This document shows positions 1-8,683 of a DNA stretch of 64,000 nt, in pieces. Source of the stretch: Microcella alkaliphila (GTDB taxonomy: Bacteria; Actinomycetota; Actinomycetes; Actinomycetales; Microbacteriaceae). The notes under the pieces were generated by a model, which worked only from the letters and a program-made list of their open reading frames with translations, searched no databases and had not been told where the DNA came from. Position 1 is the first letter of the stretch. Every line of letters starts with the position of its first letter. The stretch lies in contig NZ_SGXT01000014.1 of NCBI RefSeq assembly GCF_004216855.1, positions 1 to 64,000 on the forward strand, read 5' to 3'. Made by a program: the position numbers and the translations under genes.

Positions 1-50
1 ACCAGCATCGAGGGAGGCCCGCCTCACGCGGCGGAGCGACCCGGGGTGGG

Positions 51-87
51 GAATTTCGATGAGCAGAACTGAGGAATTTCAGTGAGC
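51..87. repeat. Duplicated 14-base motif, possible IS21-type end
   Basis: The motif GAATTTC(G/A)(A/G)TGAGC occurs at 51-64 and again at 74-87, 23 bases apart. Short repeated words like this are found at the ends of IS21-family elements, where the transposase binds. No istA or istB coding sequence is visible in the window, so the element would lie to the left, or this is a solo end. The family assignment is from memory and weak. Confidence 0.3.
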
Positions 88-328
88 GCCGTCAGGAGCT
101 CAAGAATCCCTCACAGCTACGGCAGCGGGAGAGTTACTCACCACCGTCCATCGTTCTTGCTGCTGCCGCCCGTAGCGCGGAGCTGGGCGCTACGAAACAA
201 CTAACCCCTGTCCCCTGTTCGCCTCCAGCATTTGGGGCGGCAGGGTACCCGGCGACACCCACGAGGAAGACTTAGTGGGTGTTCACGAGCGAGCCCTTAA
301 GGCTCTCCAGGTAATCACTCGAGTGGTG

Positions 329-368
329 CCCGGGGCCGCATCGGCCAGGCGCACGATGCGGCCCCGGG
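329..368. terminator. Strong 15-bp hairpin, likely terminator
   Basis: Bases 329-343 and 354-368 are perfect reverse complements around a 10-base loop. The stem is GC-rich and is followed on the plus strand by a weak T-rich stretch. It lies about 180 bases beyond the stop of the minus-strand ridA operon and could end that transcript, or one entering from the left. The rest of 88-547 holds no convincing gene: the short open frames there lack recognisable motifs and ribosome binding sites. Confidence 0.4.
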
Positions 369-547
369 GGTTCTTAGATTCACGCGGATCACTCGACCCA
401 TGCCGAGCTATGCGCTCGGTCATCGACATTGGTTCGGGATCCCGACCCAGGCGGCGCGGCCTGTCGTTCGAGCTCAATCACGCTTTGGGCTTGCCGTCTA
501 CTACGAAAGAAGAAGATGCGAGATTGGGATTCCGCTTCGGCTAGACC

Positions 548-925
548 TTACTTATCCCCGACGAATGCGATCGCCTCTACCTCTACAGTGAACCCGCCGG
601 CGAGCGCTATTCCGAAGGTGCTTCGCGCTGGCTTGTGATCACCAAAGAATGCGGCGTATTCCTCGTTGAAGATGGCGAAGCTCTCGATGTCGGTAAGGAG
701 GCACATTGTCCGCACAACATCGCCGATTTCTGCGCCACTTTCAGCGAGGACCGCCTTCAGGTTCTTGAGGGACTGCCGCACCTCCTCGCGGAAGTCAGAC
801 GGTGTCTCGCCAGTCGACGGATCAACGCCAATCTGTCCTGCCGTGAAAACGAAGTCACCCACGCGTGATGCCTGGGAGTAGTGACCACCGGGAGCCGGTG
901 CGTTAGTGGTGTGGATAAGCTGCAT
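548..925 (-). CDS. ridA: RidA/YjgF family enamine/imine deaminase
   Basis: A 125-residue protein of typical RidA length. It carries the family features: YSQA near residue 16, FTAGQIGVDP near 27, the FREEVRQSLKNLKAVL helix, and a C-terminal VEVEAIAFV strand. RidA enzymes hydrolyse reactive enamines/imines released by PLP enzymes to 2-keto acids and ammonia. The start chosen is the ATG at 925, preceded by AAAGGAG; a longer upstream frame would run into the M20 gene. It is the last gene of the nine-gene operon, 26 bases after the M20 gene. Its presence beside a PLP enzyme suggests it clears that enzyme's imine product. Confidence 0.88.
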   Translation of the reverse strand: MQLIHTTNAPAPGGHYSQASRVGDFVFTAGQIGVDPSTGETPSDFREEVRQSLKNLKAVLAESGAEIGDVVRTMCLLTDIESFAIFNEEYAAFFGDHKPARSTFGIALAGGFTVEVEAIAFVGDK

Positions 926-951
926 GCTAATTGCTCCTTTGTCTTGGTTGA

Positions 952-2181
952 TCATCGGCAGAAGTCCGCGGCGATCCGCGCATACATTCGTGCGGCCTGA
1001 TGAATGCTCTCGACACTGACGAATTCGTTGGGGCCGTGCGCACAAGTCAGCACGCCAGGGCCAAACGAGGGAAGAGTGGGGATGCCGATCTGTGAGTACC
1101 ACGGCGCATCCGTCCCCCCGGGGAACACGCCAAGTGGCGGCGCCTCTCCGAGTACATCTTTGGACGCGGCCTGCGTCGCGGTGACGAGCGGGTGCTCTGC
1201 GTCAAGCTCGCTCCACGGGACCCAGTCAAGCCCGGGCTCGAACGAGTACTCGACTTGGAGCTCCGGGTCGGCCGCTCTGCAGGCATCCAGCCATGCTTCG
1301 ATGCCGACAGCAACTTCGTCTTTCGTCTGACCGGGGACCGTGCGCAGGTCGCACGCGAACTCCGCGCGCCCCGGAACGACACCGAAAAATGTGCCACCGC
1401 TGATCATCACGCCAGCGTTGAGCGTCGGACCAACCTGACCGAGCGGGTGCGGAGTGAAGGGAACGTCAAGTTCTGCACCGATTCGGGTCATGAGGTCAGC
1501 GAGCTTGAGAGACGCGTTTACAGACGGCATCCGGTCAGAGAGGCTCGAATGCATCTGGGTACCGTGGACGATGATGCGGAACCCGCAAACTCCCCGTGAG
1601 ACCAGGTGGATGCCCTGCCAATCGTGGTCCCATCCGCTTGGTTCCCCAATAAGGATCGCGTCGACGCCGGTGACGTGTGGCGCCACGAACTTTGCGCCGA
1701 GCTGAGCGCCCGCCTCTTCATCGGCAATCATCCCAATTACTAGGTCGCCGCTCAGTGGGGTTCCAGTTTCCTTGAGCGCGTAAGCGGCATAGATCATGGC
1801 GGCAACGGCAGCTTTCATGTCCGTTGTGCCGAGTCCGAACATTGTGCCGTTGATGGTCGTGGCCTCGAGGGGTTCGGTCCGCCATTGCTCGCGAGCCTCG
1901 CCAATCGGCTTGGTGTCGATGTGTCCATTGAGCATGAGATTCTTGCCACCCCCGGTGCCGCGAATACGGGCGATGAGGCTCGGCCGATCTTCGGACGGTC
2001 CGATAACCGTCAGTTCGTCAGCGAGTCCAAGCCTGGTCAGAGTTTCTTGCAGGAACTTCACGATCTCGCGTTCGTCGCCGTGTGGCGGTATCTGACTATT
2101 GATCGCCACCATGTCCTGAACGAGTGCAATGAGGTCGTCTTCCCGTTGGGCAAGGTAGGCGTCGATTTGTTCATGTGACAT
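952..2181 (-). CDS. M20 family metallo-deacylase (ArgE/DapE type)
   Basis: A 409-residue zinc amidohydrolase with the M20 layout. Metal ligands are visible as H87 and D89 (NGHIDT), D121 (GTTDMK), E155/E156 (ADEEAG), E180 (GEPSG), and a C-terminal His in CAHGPNE. A dimerisation domain sits between about residues 190 and 300. ArgE/DapE relatives remove acyl groups from N-acyl alpha-amino acids. It starts 2 bases after the PLP-enzyme stop, so the two are probably translationally coupled. In this cluster I infer deacetylation of a 2-acetamido-2-deoxyaldonate, which is chemically an N-acetyl alpha-amino acid. A general peptidase role cannot be excluded. Confidence 0.85.
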   Translation of the reverse strand: MSHEQIDAYLAQREDDLIALVQDMVAINSQIPPHGDEREIVKFLQETLTRLGLADELTVIGPSEDRPSLIARIRGTGGGKNLMLNGHIDTKPIGEAREQWRTEPLEATTINGTMFGLGTTDMKAAVAAMIYAAYALKETGTPLSGDLVIGMIADEEAGAQLGAKFVAPHVTGVDAILIGEPSGWDHDWQGIHLVSRGVCGFRIIVHGTQMHSSLSDRMPSVNASLKLADLMTRIGAELDVPFTPHPLGQVGPTLNAGVMISGGTFFGVVPGRAEFACDLRTVPGQTKDEVAVGIEAWLDACRAADPELQVEYSFEPGLDWVPWSELDAEHPLVTATQAASKDVLGEAPPLGVFPGGTDAPWYSQIGIPTLPSFGPGVLTCAHGPNEFVSVESIHQAARMYARIAADFCR

Positions 2182-2182
2182 G

Positions 2183-3418
2183 TCAAATCCTTTCTAGAGG
2201 CATCTCTGCAAGTACGGCTGTCACGCCCGCCAGAAGACGCGAGACGTCGCCTTTCGAATTCAGAACATGGAACGAGGCTCGAACCCGCCCGTCGCCGCCC
2301 CACACCAGCACCCCATGATCTGCAAGCCGCCGAGCAAAAGCCTCGCCGCCCGGGTGCAGGAATGCGACGCTACCGGCGTGTCTGGCAGAGTCGGAGGGGG
2401 TGATCACCTCAAGTCCCAAGTCGCTCAACCCGGCCATGGCTGCGCCGACCAAGGCGAGTGAGTGAGCCTCGACCTTCGCGATTCCAAGGTCAAGGATCGT
2501 GTCGATTCCAGCGCCGAGACCCGCAATGTCCGCTAGCGCAGGGGCTCCCATCTGAAACCGCGTCCCGTCGAGGTTCCAGTTGATTTCGTCGAAGCGCTTG
2601 TCCGTGAACATGTTCTCTAGCGACCGCCAGCCCACCGAGCCTGGCTCGAAGTCAGGCAGGCGATCCTGGTTCCAGATTACGGCGCCGACACCGTACGGAC
2701 CCAGGGTCCACTTATACGAAGCTGTGACGGTAAGAGCCGCAGCAGAGAGATCCATGTCGATCACGCCAAGGGAGTGCGAGATGTCGACGAGTAGCGGCAC
2801 ATTTGCTCGATCCGCGATCTGACCGAGCTCCGTGAGACTGTGTCGAAGTCCGGTGACGTAACCGACATGGCTCACAGCAATCGCCGTGGTGCGCTCATCA
2901 CAGTATTCCTCTATCGAAGACGCGGGCATCTCCCAGTCGTCATTCCGCGGGACGACGCGGACCTCGAGACCGTACTGACGCAACCGCAGGAAGGGTGCGA
3001 AGACAGCGGGGTGTTCGTACTCATTGATGACGATGTTGTCACCGGGTGTCCACTTCCAACCGTTGGCGATCGCGCTCCACGCCGTCGAGGCATCACCGAG
3101 CATTCCCACCTCTGACGCTCGCCGGCCGGTCAGCTGCGCGATGCTGTCCCGCGTGTGACTCTCGGCGGCGTAGAGGAAGTCCCGACCCCCCTCGCCCAGA
3201 CTCTTGGCCCTATATGAGGCGACAATCGCGTCCTCGACCCGCTTGAGCGCAGGCGAGTGCGCACCCCAGTAGAGGTACGCGTCCGAAGTGAGGTTGAGGA
3301 AATAGCTCGAGTCGAGCAGGGGGGTGTCCCCGGGAGTTATCATGGGCGCTTTCTGTTGTTCATGCGGGTTGACGGTCTCGGATCGCGCGTGTTCTCTGAC
3401 AGTCAGGGCATTCGCCAT
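2183..3418 (-). CDS. Fold-type-I PLP enzyme, aminotransferase class V group
   Basis: A 411-residue protein resembling cysteine desulfurase/isopenicillin-N epimerase-type enzymes. The Schiff-base lysine is probably K236 (SYKWTLGPYG), and D212 in LLVDISHS would contact the pyridine nitrogen. The frame opens at an ATG inside the last codons of the mutarotase gene (16-base overlap). An internal ATG encoding MITPGDT at residue 26 is an alternative start. No partner for sulfur transfer is nearby. With M20 and RidA downstream, I infer removal of the amino group of a beta-hydroxy alpha-amino acid, as D-glucosaminate ammonia-lyase does. Transamination is the main alternative. Confidence 0.8.
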   Translation of the reverse strand: MANALTVREHARSETVNPHEQQKAPMITPGDTPLLDSSYFLNLTSDAYLYWGAHSPALKRVEDAIVASYRAKSLGEGGRDFLYAAESHTRDSIAQLTGRRASEVGMLGDASTAWSAIANGWKWTPGDNIVINEYEHPAVFAPFLRLRQYGLEVRVVPRNDDWEMPASSIEEYCDERTTAIAVSHVGYVTGLRHSLTELGQIADRANVPLLVDISHSLGVIDMDLSAAALTVTASYKWTLGPYGVGAVIWNQDRLPDFEPGSVGWRSLENMFTDKRFDEINWNLDGTRFQMGAPALADIAGLGAGIDTILDLGIAKVEAHSLALVGAAMAGLSDLGLEVITPSDSARHAGSVAFLHPGGEAFARRLADHGVLVWGGDGRVRASFHVLNSKGDVSRLLAGVTAVLAEMPLERI

Positions 3419-3717
3419 ATTTCGTGGCTGATCTTGAGTTGCCCGTCGGCATCGAGTGGGTTGTGCATCAGCGTGCGGATGTGTCCACTCCAGCGCTGAT
3501 TGTCGGGATCGTCGTCCAGCGCCCGGAGAGTGTCGAATACCGATTCAACACATTCACCAAAAGCGATGACTGCATGATCGCGTCGGAAGAGTGAGTAGTC
3601 GGTGATACCCACCCGCTTCATCGCTTCGACTACTTCCGGCCAGATTTCCAGATGCTCCTGCTCGTACCGATCGAGTGTTCCCGGGAGCAGTTCGAAGGTG
3701 TAGCAGAATCGGGGCAT
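3403..3717 (-). CDS. L-rhamnose mutarotase family protein
   Basis: A 104-residue single-domain ferredoxin-like-fold protein of the RhaM/DUF718 type. Its N-terminus MPRFCYTFEL, a conserved His in YEQEHLEIWPEV, and a C-terminal HEIWRMP match the family. Such enzymes interconvert anomers of 6-deoxy-L-sugars. The start is the ATG at 3717, two bases below the amidohydrolase stop; a longer frame to 4029 would overlap that gene. Presence of a 6-deoxy-sugar mutarotase is the best clue that the substrate is a 6-deoxyhexose derivative. Confidence 0.87.
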   Translation of the reverse strand: MPRFCYTFELLPGTLDRYEQEHLEIWPEVVEAMKRVGITDYSLFRRDHAVIAFGECVESVFDTLRALDDDPDNQRWSGHIRTLMHNPLDADGQLKISHEIWRMP

Positions 3718-3719
3718 CG

Positions 3720-4541
3720 TCAGCTCACCTCGAGGATGCGCTGCATTGTCTTGCCGGTGAGGTCGTCCACCTCGTCGGCGCTGAGTTGCTTGCTGAGCCA
3801 GTCCGGAACCGAGAAAAGTTGGTCGACTGTCACTGTGCCCAAGCCAGGTGAATAGTCTGACCCCCAGACCAAACGAGAGATACCGAACGCCTCCATCGCC
3901 ACGCGGACGTCTGCTTCGGCCTGACGGTGCGGAAACTCTGGATCGATCGCGTACAAGCCAGTCAGTTTCACTGAAACTTGCGGATACTTCGCCAGCTCGG
4001 TCAGCGCAGCCAATCTCTTTGGGGTCCACGGCGCAAGAGAGTCAGCGGAAGAACATTCGATGGCGGCCAGTCCGGGCAGCCCGAGATGACTGATGAGCAC
4101 CTCGCTTCTCCCTAGCCTCTCGATTACGGGTCCGAAGCCGGCGAGCGCCGCGGGCGTCGCATTCACGCTGAGGATCGATCCGTGCTTGTCGATCGCGCGC
4201 CACACGTCGGCCTGCACCTGTTCAGCCAGGGCCGCATCCGAACCGAGGTAGAGGGAGAAGCCCGCTGCGCCGGCGGCGACAGCTTCGTCGACGGATCGAG
4301 CGCTCGCGTTTGTCGGGTCAATGAAGCTGAGGGGGACAATCCAATCGTGGTCTCTGGCGAGATTCAGCACGTATGCGCTGTTCCCCCTGAACCGGGAGTC
4401 GCCCTCGAAGCCGACCACGAGCGCCTTGTCGATCCCATACCGCTTCCGGAGAGACTGGTAGTCCTCGAGCTCCGCGCCGGCCGGCCTATTGTCGGCATAC
4501 CCGCGTTCGAAGAGGTGAATGTGCGAGTCGATCAGAGACAT
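3720..4541 (-). CDS. Amidohydrolase-2 family, probable sugar lactonase
   Basis: A 273-residue TIM-barrel amidohydrolase. HIH at residues 7-9, a further His in SHLGLPG, and the terminal Asp in WGSDYSPG form the expected metal/catalytic set. The family includes 2-pyrone-4,6-dicarboxylate lactonase and L-fucono/L-rhamnono-lactonases. It overlaps the end of the Idh/MocA dehydrogenase gene by 10 bases, so the likely product of the dehydrogenase (a lactone) is handed to this enzyme. The exact lactone is inferred, not shown. Confidence 0.83.
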   Translation of the reverse strand: MSLIDSHIHLFERGYADNRPAGAELEDYQSLRKRYGIDKALVVGFEGDSRFRGNSAYVLNLARDHDWIVPLSFIDPTNASARSVDEAVAAGAAGFSLYLGSDAALAEQVQADVWRAIDKHGSILSVNATPAALAGFGPVIERLGRSEVLISHLGLPGLAAIECSSADSLAPWTPKRLAALTELAKYPQVSVKLTGLYAIDPEFPHRQAEADVRVAMEAFGISRLVWGSDYSPGLGTVTVDQLFSVPDWLSKQLSADEVDDLTGKTMQRILEVS

Positions 4542-5551
4542 TCGCCGGCCTCGATTCGATGCGTTCTGGCAACCGCAATGATCTGCTCGGCGAGGTCGAT
4601 ACCTGCAAGCGCTTCGTCAAGGGTGACCACGGTGGGCGGATTCTCAAATCGGACCGCGTCGACGAACTGACGGATCTCTTCACGCAAAGCGCCGTGTCCG
4701 CCGTCGGGCGTCAGGCAATCGTCCACAAGGCTGGCCCCCGGACCGAAGTCGCGAACGCGGGGCGCAAGAGAGAGCGAAAGTGCTCCATTGTCGCCGATGA
4801 CCTCGAAGGAGTCCGAAAGCGATCCTGCCGCGAGCGACCAGGAGACTTGGAAGGAGATCGCCGTGCCATCTGTGGTCTCCACCTCGGCCCAGACGGCAAG
4901 CGGTTGCGACCGCGAGTGCGCCTCAATCTGTCGCGCAGTAATGTGAAGCGGCGTGGCACCGGTCAGCCACATCGCAAGATCTATGTCGTGAATCATCGTC
5001 ATGAGAACCGGATGAACGTCATGAAAGAGCTCATCATGGTCAGTCGTGCGGTGACGTCGAAAGGACAAGGCGCGCGGGGTGCCGACCACACCGGCTTCTA
5101 GCCGACTTCGGAGTTCTTGATACGGGGTGGCGAACCGGAGGATGTGTGCCGGCATAACGAAACCGGGCGCCCGCTCGACCGCCTCTCGCAATGTGCGCCC
5201 CTCGGTGCTGTTCATGACGACAGGCTTCTCGAGCAGCACACTTGCTCCACCCTCGAGCGCGGCAAGAGTTGGCTGAAGGTGGAAGGTCCCCGCTGTCACA
5301 ACGGCAACGGCATCCACCGCACGAGCCTCGAAGAGCTCTTCGGTGGTGCGGTACGTCTCCTGCACGGAAAAACGGGTTGCGAGTGCCTCTGCACGTTCGA
5401 TCGAGCGACCGACAACTGCGATCAATTCGCAGTCAGGGTTCTCTGTGAACGCTTGAGCGTGAAGCTCTGCAAAGGGCCCAGAGCCGACAATGGCCACTCG
5501 CACCGCCTGATGAGTGAGCGGGTGGTGAGAGTGGCCGTTGTCAGAGCTCAT
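4532..5551 (-). CDS. Gfo/Idh/MocA family sugar dehydrogenase
   Basis: A 339-residue protein with an N-terminal Rossmann fold (VAIVGSGPFAELHA, about residues 18-31) and the family EKP motif in LLEKPVVMNS, whose lysine is catalytic. The C-terminal alpha/beta substrate domain follows from about residue 140. These enzymes oxidise sugar or cyclitol hydroxyls with NAD(P). It lies between the solute-binding-protein gene (41-base gap) and the lactonase (overlap). I infer C1 oxidation of the imported sugar to a lactone; oxidation at C3 is also common in this family. Confidence 0.87.
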   Translation of the reverse strand: MSSDNGHSHHPLTHQAVRVAIVGSGPFAELHAQAFTENPDCELIAVVGRSIERAEALATRFSVQETYRTTEELFEARAVDAVAVVTAGTFHLQPTLAALEGGASVLLEKPVVMNSTEGRTLREAVERAPGFVMPAHILRFATPYQELRSRLEAGVVGTPRALSFRRHRTTDHDELFHDVHPVLMTMIHDIDLAMWLTGATPLHITARQIEAHSRSQPLAVWAEVETTDGTAISFQVSWSLAAGSLSDSFEVIGDNGALSLSLAPRVRDFGPGASLVDDCLTPDGGHGALREEIRQFVDAVRFENPPTVVTLDEALAGIDLAEQIIAVARTHRIEAGECL

Positions 5552-5592
5552 GGAACTTCTGCCTTCTATTTGCTTCGGTGTGAGGTATCGAT

Positions 5593-6606
5593 CTAGCAGG
5601 TCGGGTTGTAGATGTATCGCTGGGTCTCATCGCTGTCGACGTTGTCCGCGTCGATGATGTAGGCCGTGACGTACTCCTGGTACTCCAGGTCGCCCGAATC
5701 AAGATCCCCATCGATAATTCTCGCGATGCGCGCCACCGAGTCGTAGCCAAGACCGTAGGGGTCCTGCGCGACGAGCGCCTCGTAGACGCCGTTCTTGAGG
5801 TCCTCGACCTGCGAGGGGTCGGCGTCATAGGCGACGAGCTTGACCTCACCGGTCTTGTTCGCGGCTTGGATTGCAGCCGCGGCACCTGAAGATGCCGGGG
5901 CGAGGGTCGTGTAGATGCCCACCAGGTCCGGGCTGGTAATCGCCGCTGCTGCGATTTGCGACGCCTTCGACTGGTCAGCTTCCGAGTATTCGGTCGGAAG
6001 CACGGTGACATCCGGGTACGCCTCTGCCATCCGCTCCGTGAAGCCGTCGACGCGTTCCGCGTTTGCCGCAACCCCGGGGAATGAAGCGATTACGAGGACA
6101 GTTCCCGTTTCACCGATCGACCTGGCGAGCGCGTCTGCCGCGAGTGCACCGGCGCTAATGTTGTCCGTGCGGATGTTCTGCGCCTCGACCGGTTCGTTCA
6201 GGCTGCCGTCGACGGTGATTACAGGGATTCCGTCGGCAACGATGTTGCCCACGGTCTCGATGAGCCCAACAGGATCGGTCGGGACGAGCACCATGCCGCC
6301 AGGCTGCGACTGGACTGCCGCGTTGATGAGAGGCGTCTGGGTTGCGACATCCCAGTCGGCGTCACCCTGCCAGTCAAGGTCGACGTTGTATTCGTCGGCA
6401 GCCGCCTGCGCACCGCACTGCATGACCTGAAAGTACGTTGCAGTCATCTGCGCGGCAACGAACGAGACAACTCGGCTACCTGCCGCCGCATCGTCAGAGC
6501 CGTCTGCCGGTGCCGTTGCGCTGCTGCACGAGCTCAGCACCAACGCGAGGGCGGACGCGGCCGCGATGACGCTTCCGCGCTTTAGGACGTGTGATTGTTT
6601 TTGCAC
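5593..6606 (-). CDS. Ribose-type sugar ABC solute-binding lipoprotein
   Basis: A 337-residue periplasmic-binding-protein-type-4 receptor. The N-terminus is a lipoprotein signal with LSSC giving Cys27. The mature part has the RbsB-like pattern (AAADEYNVDLDW, VPTDPVGLIETV, GIPVITVD, VLVIASFPG). It starts at a GTG at 6606 preceded by AAAAGGAG. The gene lies 78 bases after the permease. It should capture the substrate outside the membrane and deliver it to the permease. Confidence 0.9.
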   Translation of the reverse strand: MQKQSHVLKRGSVIAAASALALVLSSCSSATAPADGSDDAAAGSRVVSFVAAQMTATYFQVMQCGAQAAADEYNVDLDWQGDADWDVATQTPLINAAVQSQPGGMVLVPTDPVGLIETVGNIVADGIPVITVDGSLNEPVEAQNIRTDNISAGALAADALARSIGETGTVLVIASFPGVAANAERVDGFTERMAEAYPDVTVLPTEYSEADQSKASQIAAAAITSPDLVGIYTTLAPASSGAAAAIQAANKTGEVKLVAYDADPSQVEDLKNGVYEALVAQDPYGLGYDSVARIARIIDGDLDSGDLEYQEYVTAYIIDADNVDSDETQRYIYNPTC

Positions 6607-6684
6607 AGTGTTCTCCTTTTGGCTGGATGGATCTCTTGGTGGGTGTGAAGGTCTGGAGAGTCCGCACAGCGGAGCAGAGACTGA

Positions 6685-7746
6685 CTAGCTGGGTGCCGCG
6701 CGGCGGCGCTGGTCGATTCCGACGGCGATCAAGAGGATCACACCTGTGACGACCAATTGATAGAACGAGCCGACTCGCATGATGACGAGCCCATTGATGA
6801 GAATGGCCGGGATGATGGCCGCGATCATCGATCCCAGTACTGACGCACGCCCACCAAACAGGCTCGTGCCGCCGATGACCACAGCCGCGATCGCCGCGAG
6901 AGCGTCCCCCTGATGGCCCTGGATGTTGGTCGTCAAGAATCGAGAGATATCGATGAATCCGACTAGGCCGGCGATCAGTCCCATGATTCCGAAGAGCTTC
7001 ATGCGCTGCAGCTTCACGTTGATCCCAGCGCGTTGAGCAGCCCGGATCGACGACCCCATCCCGACCGTGTGGGTACCGAAACGCAGTCTCGTCATGACAA
7101 ACCAGGCGATGGCACCGATAAGGACGGCGATGAGCGCCGGAATGGGGACGACCCCGAAGAGGTCGGCTGAGCCAAAGTTCCTTTGCAGCTCACGAGGCAA
7201 GGCGCTGACGTTCACCCCGCCCGTGATGATGTAGGCAACTCCGCTACCAACACTCATCATCGCGAGAGTCACAATGAAGGAGTTGACTCGGAGCATGTTG
7301 ACAAGCGTCGCGTTCACAATGCCGAAGAGAGTGCCCGTCACCATGGCAGCGAGGAGTCCAAGGAGTATTGCTACACCGGCATTGCTGTAGTTGCCGGCGA
7401 GCACCTCTTCAGGCGTCCCGCCCATGAAGGTGATCACCTTGGCTGCAACCACAGACGACAGAATCACGTTCGCACCGATTGAGAGGTCCAGTTCGCCAGC
7501 GCCCAACAGGAAGGTCATTCCAACGGCAAGCAAAATGAGCTGTGCGGAATCGAGTGCAAGATTGCGGAAGTTGGTGGGACCGAGGAACACCCCGTTGGGG
7601 GAGAGCAGACCGAAGATGAGAATGAGGATGAGTACAACGACCGCGATCATGAATGCTGTCGACGTGACGATCCTCTTCGCTAGCGGCGGTTCGCTGCTGG
7701 AGAACGTTGCGGCGGAAGTGTGCGGGGACGTCTTCGTGAGGTTCAT
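6685..7746 (-). CDS. CUT2 (RbsC-like) ABC transporter permease
   Basis: A 353-residue multi-spanning protein. It contains the CUT2 signatures GELDLSIGANVILSSVV and VVIGGTSLFGGRASVLGS near the C-terminus. Roughly ten hydrophobic segments are visible. Its ATG overlaps the stop of the ATPase gene by 4 bases. It forms the membrane channel for the sugar bound by the lipoprotein encoded just downstream. Confidence 0.9.
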   Translation of the reverse strand: MNLTKTSPHTSAATFSSSEPPLAKRIVTSTAFMIAVVVLILILIFGLLSPNGVFLGPTNFRNLALDSAQLILLAVGMTFLLGAGELDLSIGANVILSSVVAAKVITFMGGTPEEVLAGNYSNAGVAILLGLLAAMVTGTLFGIVNATLVNMLRVNSFIVTLAMMSVGSGVAYIITGGVNVSALPRELQRNFGSADLFGVVPIPALIAVLIGAIAWFVMTRLRFGTHTVGMGSSIRAAQRAGINVKLQRMKLFGIMGLIAGLVGFIDISRFLTTNIQGHQGDALAAIAAVVIGGTSLFGGRASVLGSMIAAIIPAILINGLVIMRVGSFYQLVVTGVILLIAVGIDQRRRAAPS

Positions 7747-8573
7747 GCTTCGTCCTTCTGAGCTGTAAGCATCGTCGTCAGTACGTCGACTAGCTCGAGA
7801 CCGTCTGTTGGCATTTGAGACACCACGGCACCGTGGCGCATGATCGCCATTCGATCGGCGAACTCGATCATCTTTGGGATGTCGTGGCTCACGAGAATGA
7901 CGGCAAGCCCGCGATCTGCAGCCGCGCGCACAGCGTCGTAGACCATTGCCGTCTGCTTTGTCCCGAGCGCTGCCGTAGGTTCATCCATGATGATCGCTGC
8001 CTTCGCCCACATGACAGCGCGTGCCACTGCGATTGCCTGGCGCTGGCCCCCCGAGAGGGCGCTCACTGGAACGGTGAGTGAGGGAACCTGGGCACCGAGA
8101 AGAGTCATCGCCTCCTTGGTGCGTTGCCGCATGGACTGCTCATCAAGCTTGCCGAGTATGCGACCGAAGCCTCTAACGAGTAGCTCGCGACCGAAGAAGA
8201 AATTCTGCGAGACAGTCAGGTCGGGAGCTTGTGCAAGGTCTTGGTAGACGATCTCGATCCCGAGCTCCCGAGCCTGACGAACGGATGCTACGTCCACGCT
8301 GTTGCCCCGCAAAAGGAGCTCGCCGCCGTCACTTGCGTGAACTCCCGCGATGACATTGGCCAGCGTCGATTTGCCGGCACCGTTGTCGCCGATTAGCGCG
8401 AGCACCTCTCCCGGGTAAGCCCTGAGCGACGCGCCTCGCAGCGCCTCGACGTGGCCGAAGCTTTTCGTAATTCCACGAGTCTCGATGACTGGCTGCGCCG
8501 TCGATTCAAGGCCCGGGTCGTCAGCTTCCGTAATGTCGGCTTCCAAAAGCTTCTCCATTGAAATTGAACTCAA
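7743..8573 (-). CDS. CUT2 ABC transporter ATP-binding protein, single domain
   Basis: A 276-residue protein with one nucleotide-binding domain: Walker A GDNGAGKST, signature LSGGQRQ, Walker B AIIMDEPTAA, and the switch His in LVSHD. Most ribose-type importers use a fused double ATPase of about 500 residues; the single-domain form resembles FrcA-type proteins. The start is uncertain: a TTG at 8573 opens the frame and an ATG at 8558 is possible, neither with a clear ribosome site. It is the first gene of the operon, just below the proposed operator at 8597-8614. Confidence 0.87.
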   Translation of the reverse strand: MSSISMEKLLEADITEADDPGLESTAQPVIETRGITKSFGHVEALRGASLRAYPGEVLALIGDNGAGKSTLANVIAGVHASDGGELLLRGNSVDVASVRQARELGIEIVYQDLAQAPDLTVSQNFFFGRELLVRGFGRILGKLDEQSMRQRTKEAMTLLGAQVPSLTVPVSALSGGQRQAIAVARAVMWAKAAIIMDEPTAALGTKQTAMVYDAVRAAADRGLAVILVSHDIPKMIEFADRMAIMRHGAVVSQMPTDGLELVDVLTTMLTAQKDEA

Positions 8574-8596
8574 ACATGTTCGCCATGTCAGTTACT

Positions 8597-8614
8597 CGTT
8601 CGCTCTACCGAACG
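8597..8614. promoter_or_regulatory. Proposed operator, copy 1 (palindrome)
   Basis: CGTTCGCTCTACCGAACG is an inverted repeat with CGTTCG and CGAACG arms around six bases. Its first 15 bases recur exactly at 9283-9297, upstream of the divergent GH-like operon. It lies 24 bases above the ATPase frame. The XRE-cupin regulator encoded between the two copies is the natural candidate to bind it. Confidence 0.6.
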
Positions 8615-8683
8615 ACACAAGTAAACCAAAGCTAGGTCACCGCGTCAACACCTCGTGACGGATAGTGCCGCCTCGGCGACTAC

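Noticed and set aside
275-544. Short overlapping frames at the left edge
   Set aside because: Several frames overlap on both strands, none has a ribosome binding site or motif, and the strong hairpin lies inside them.
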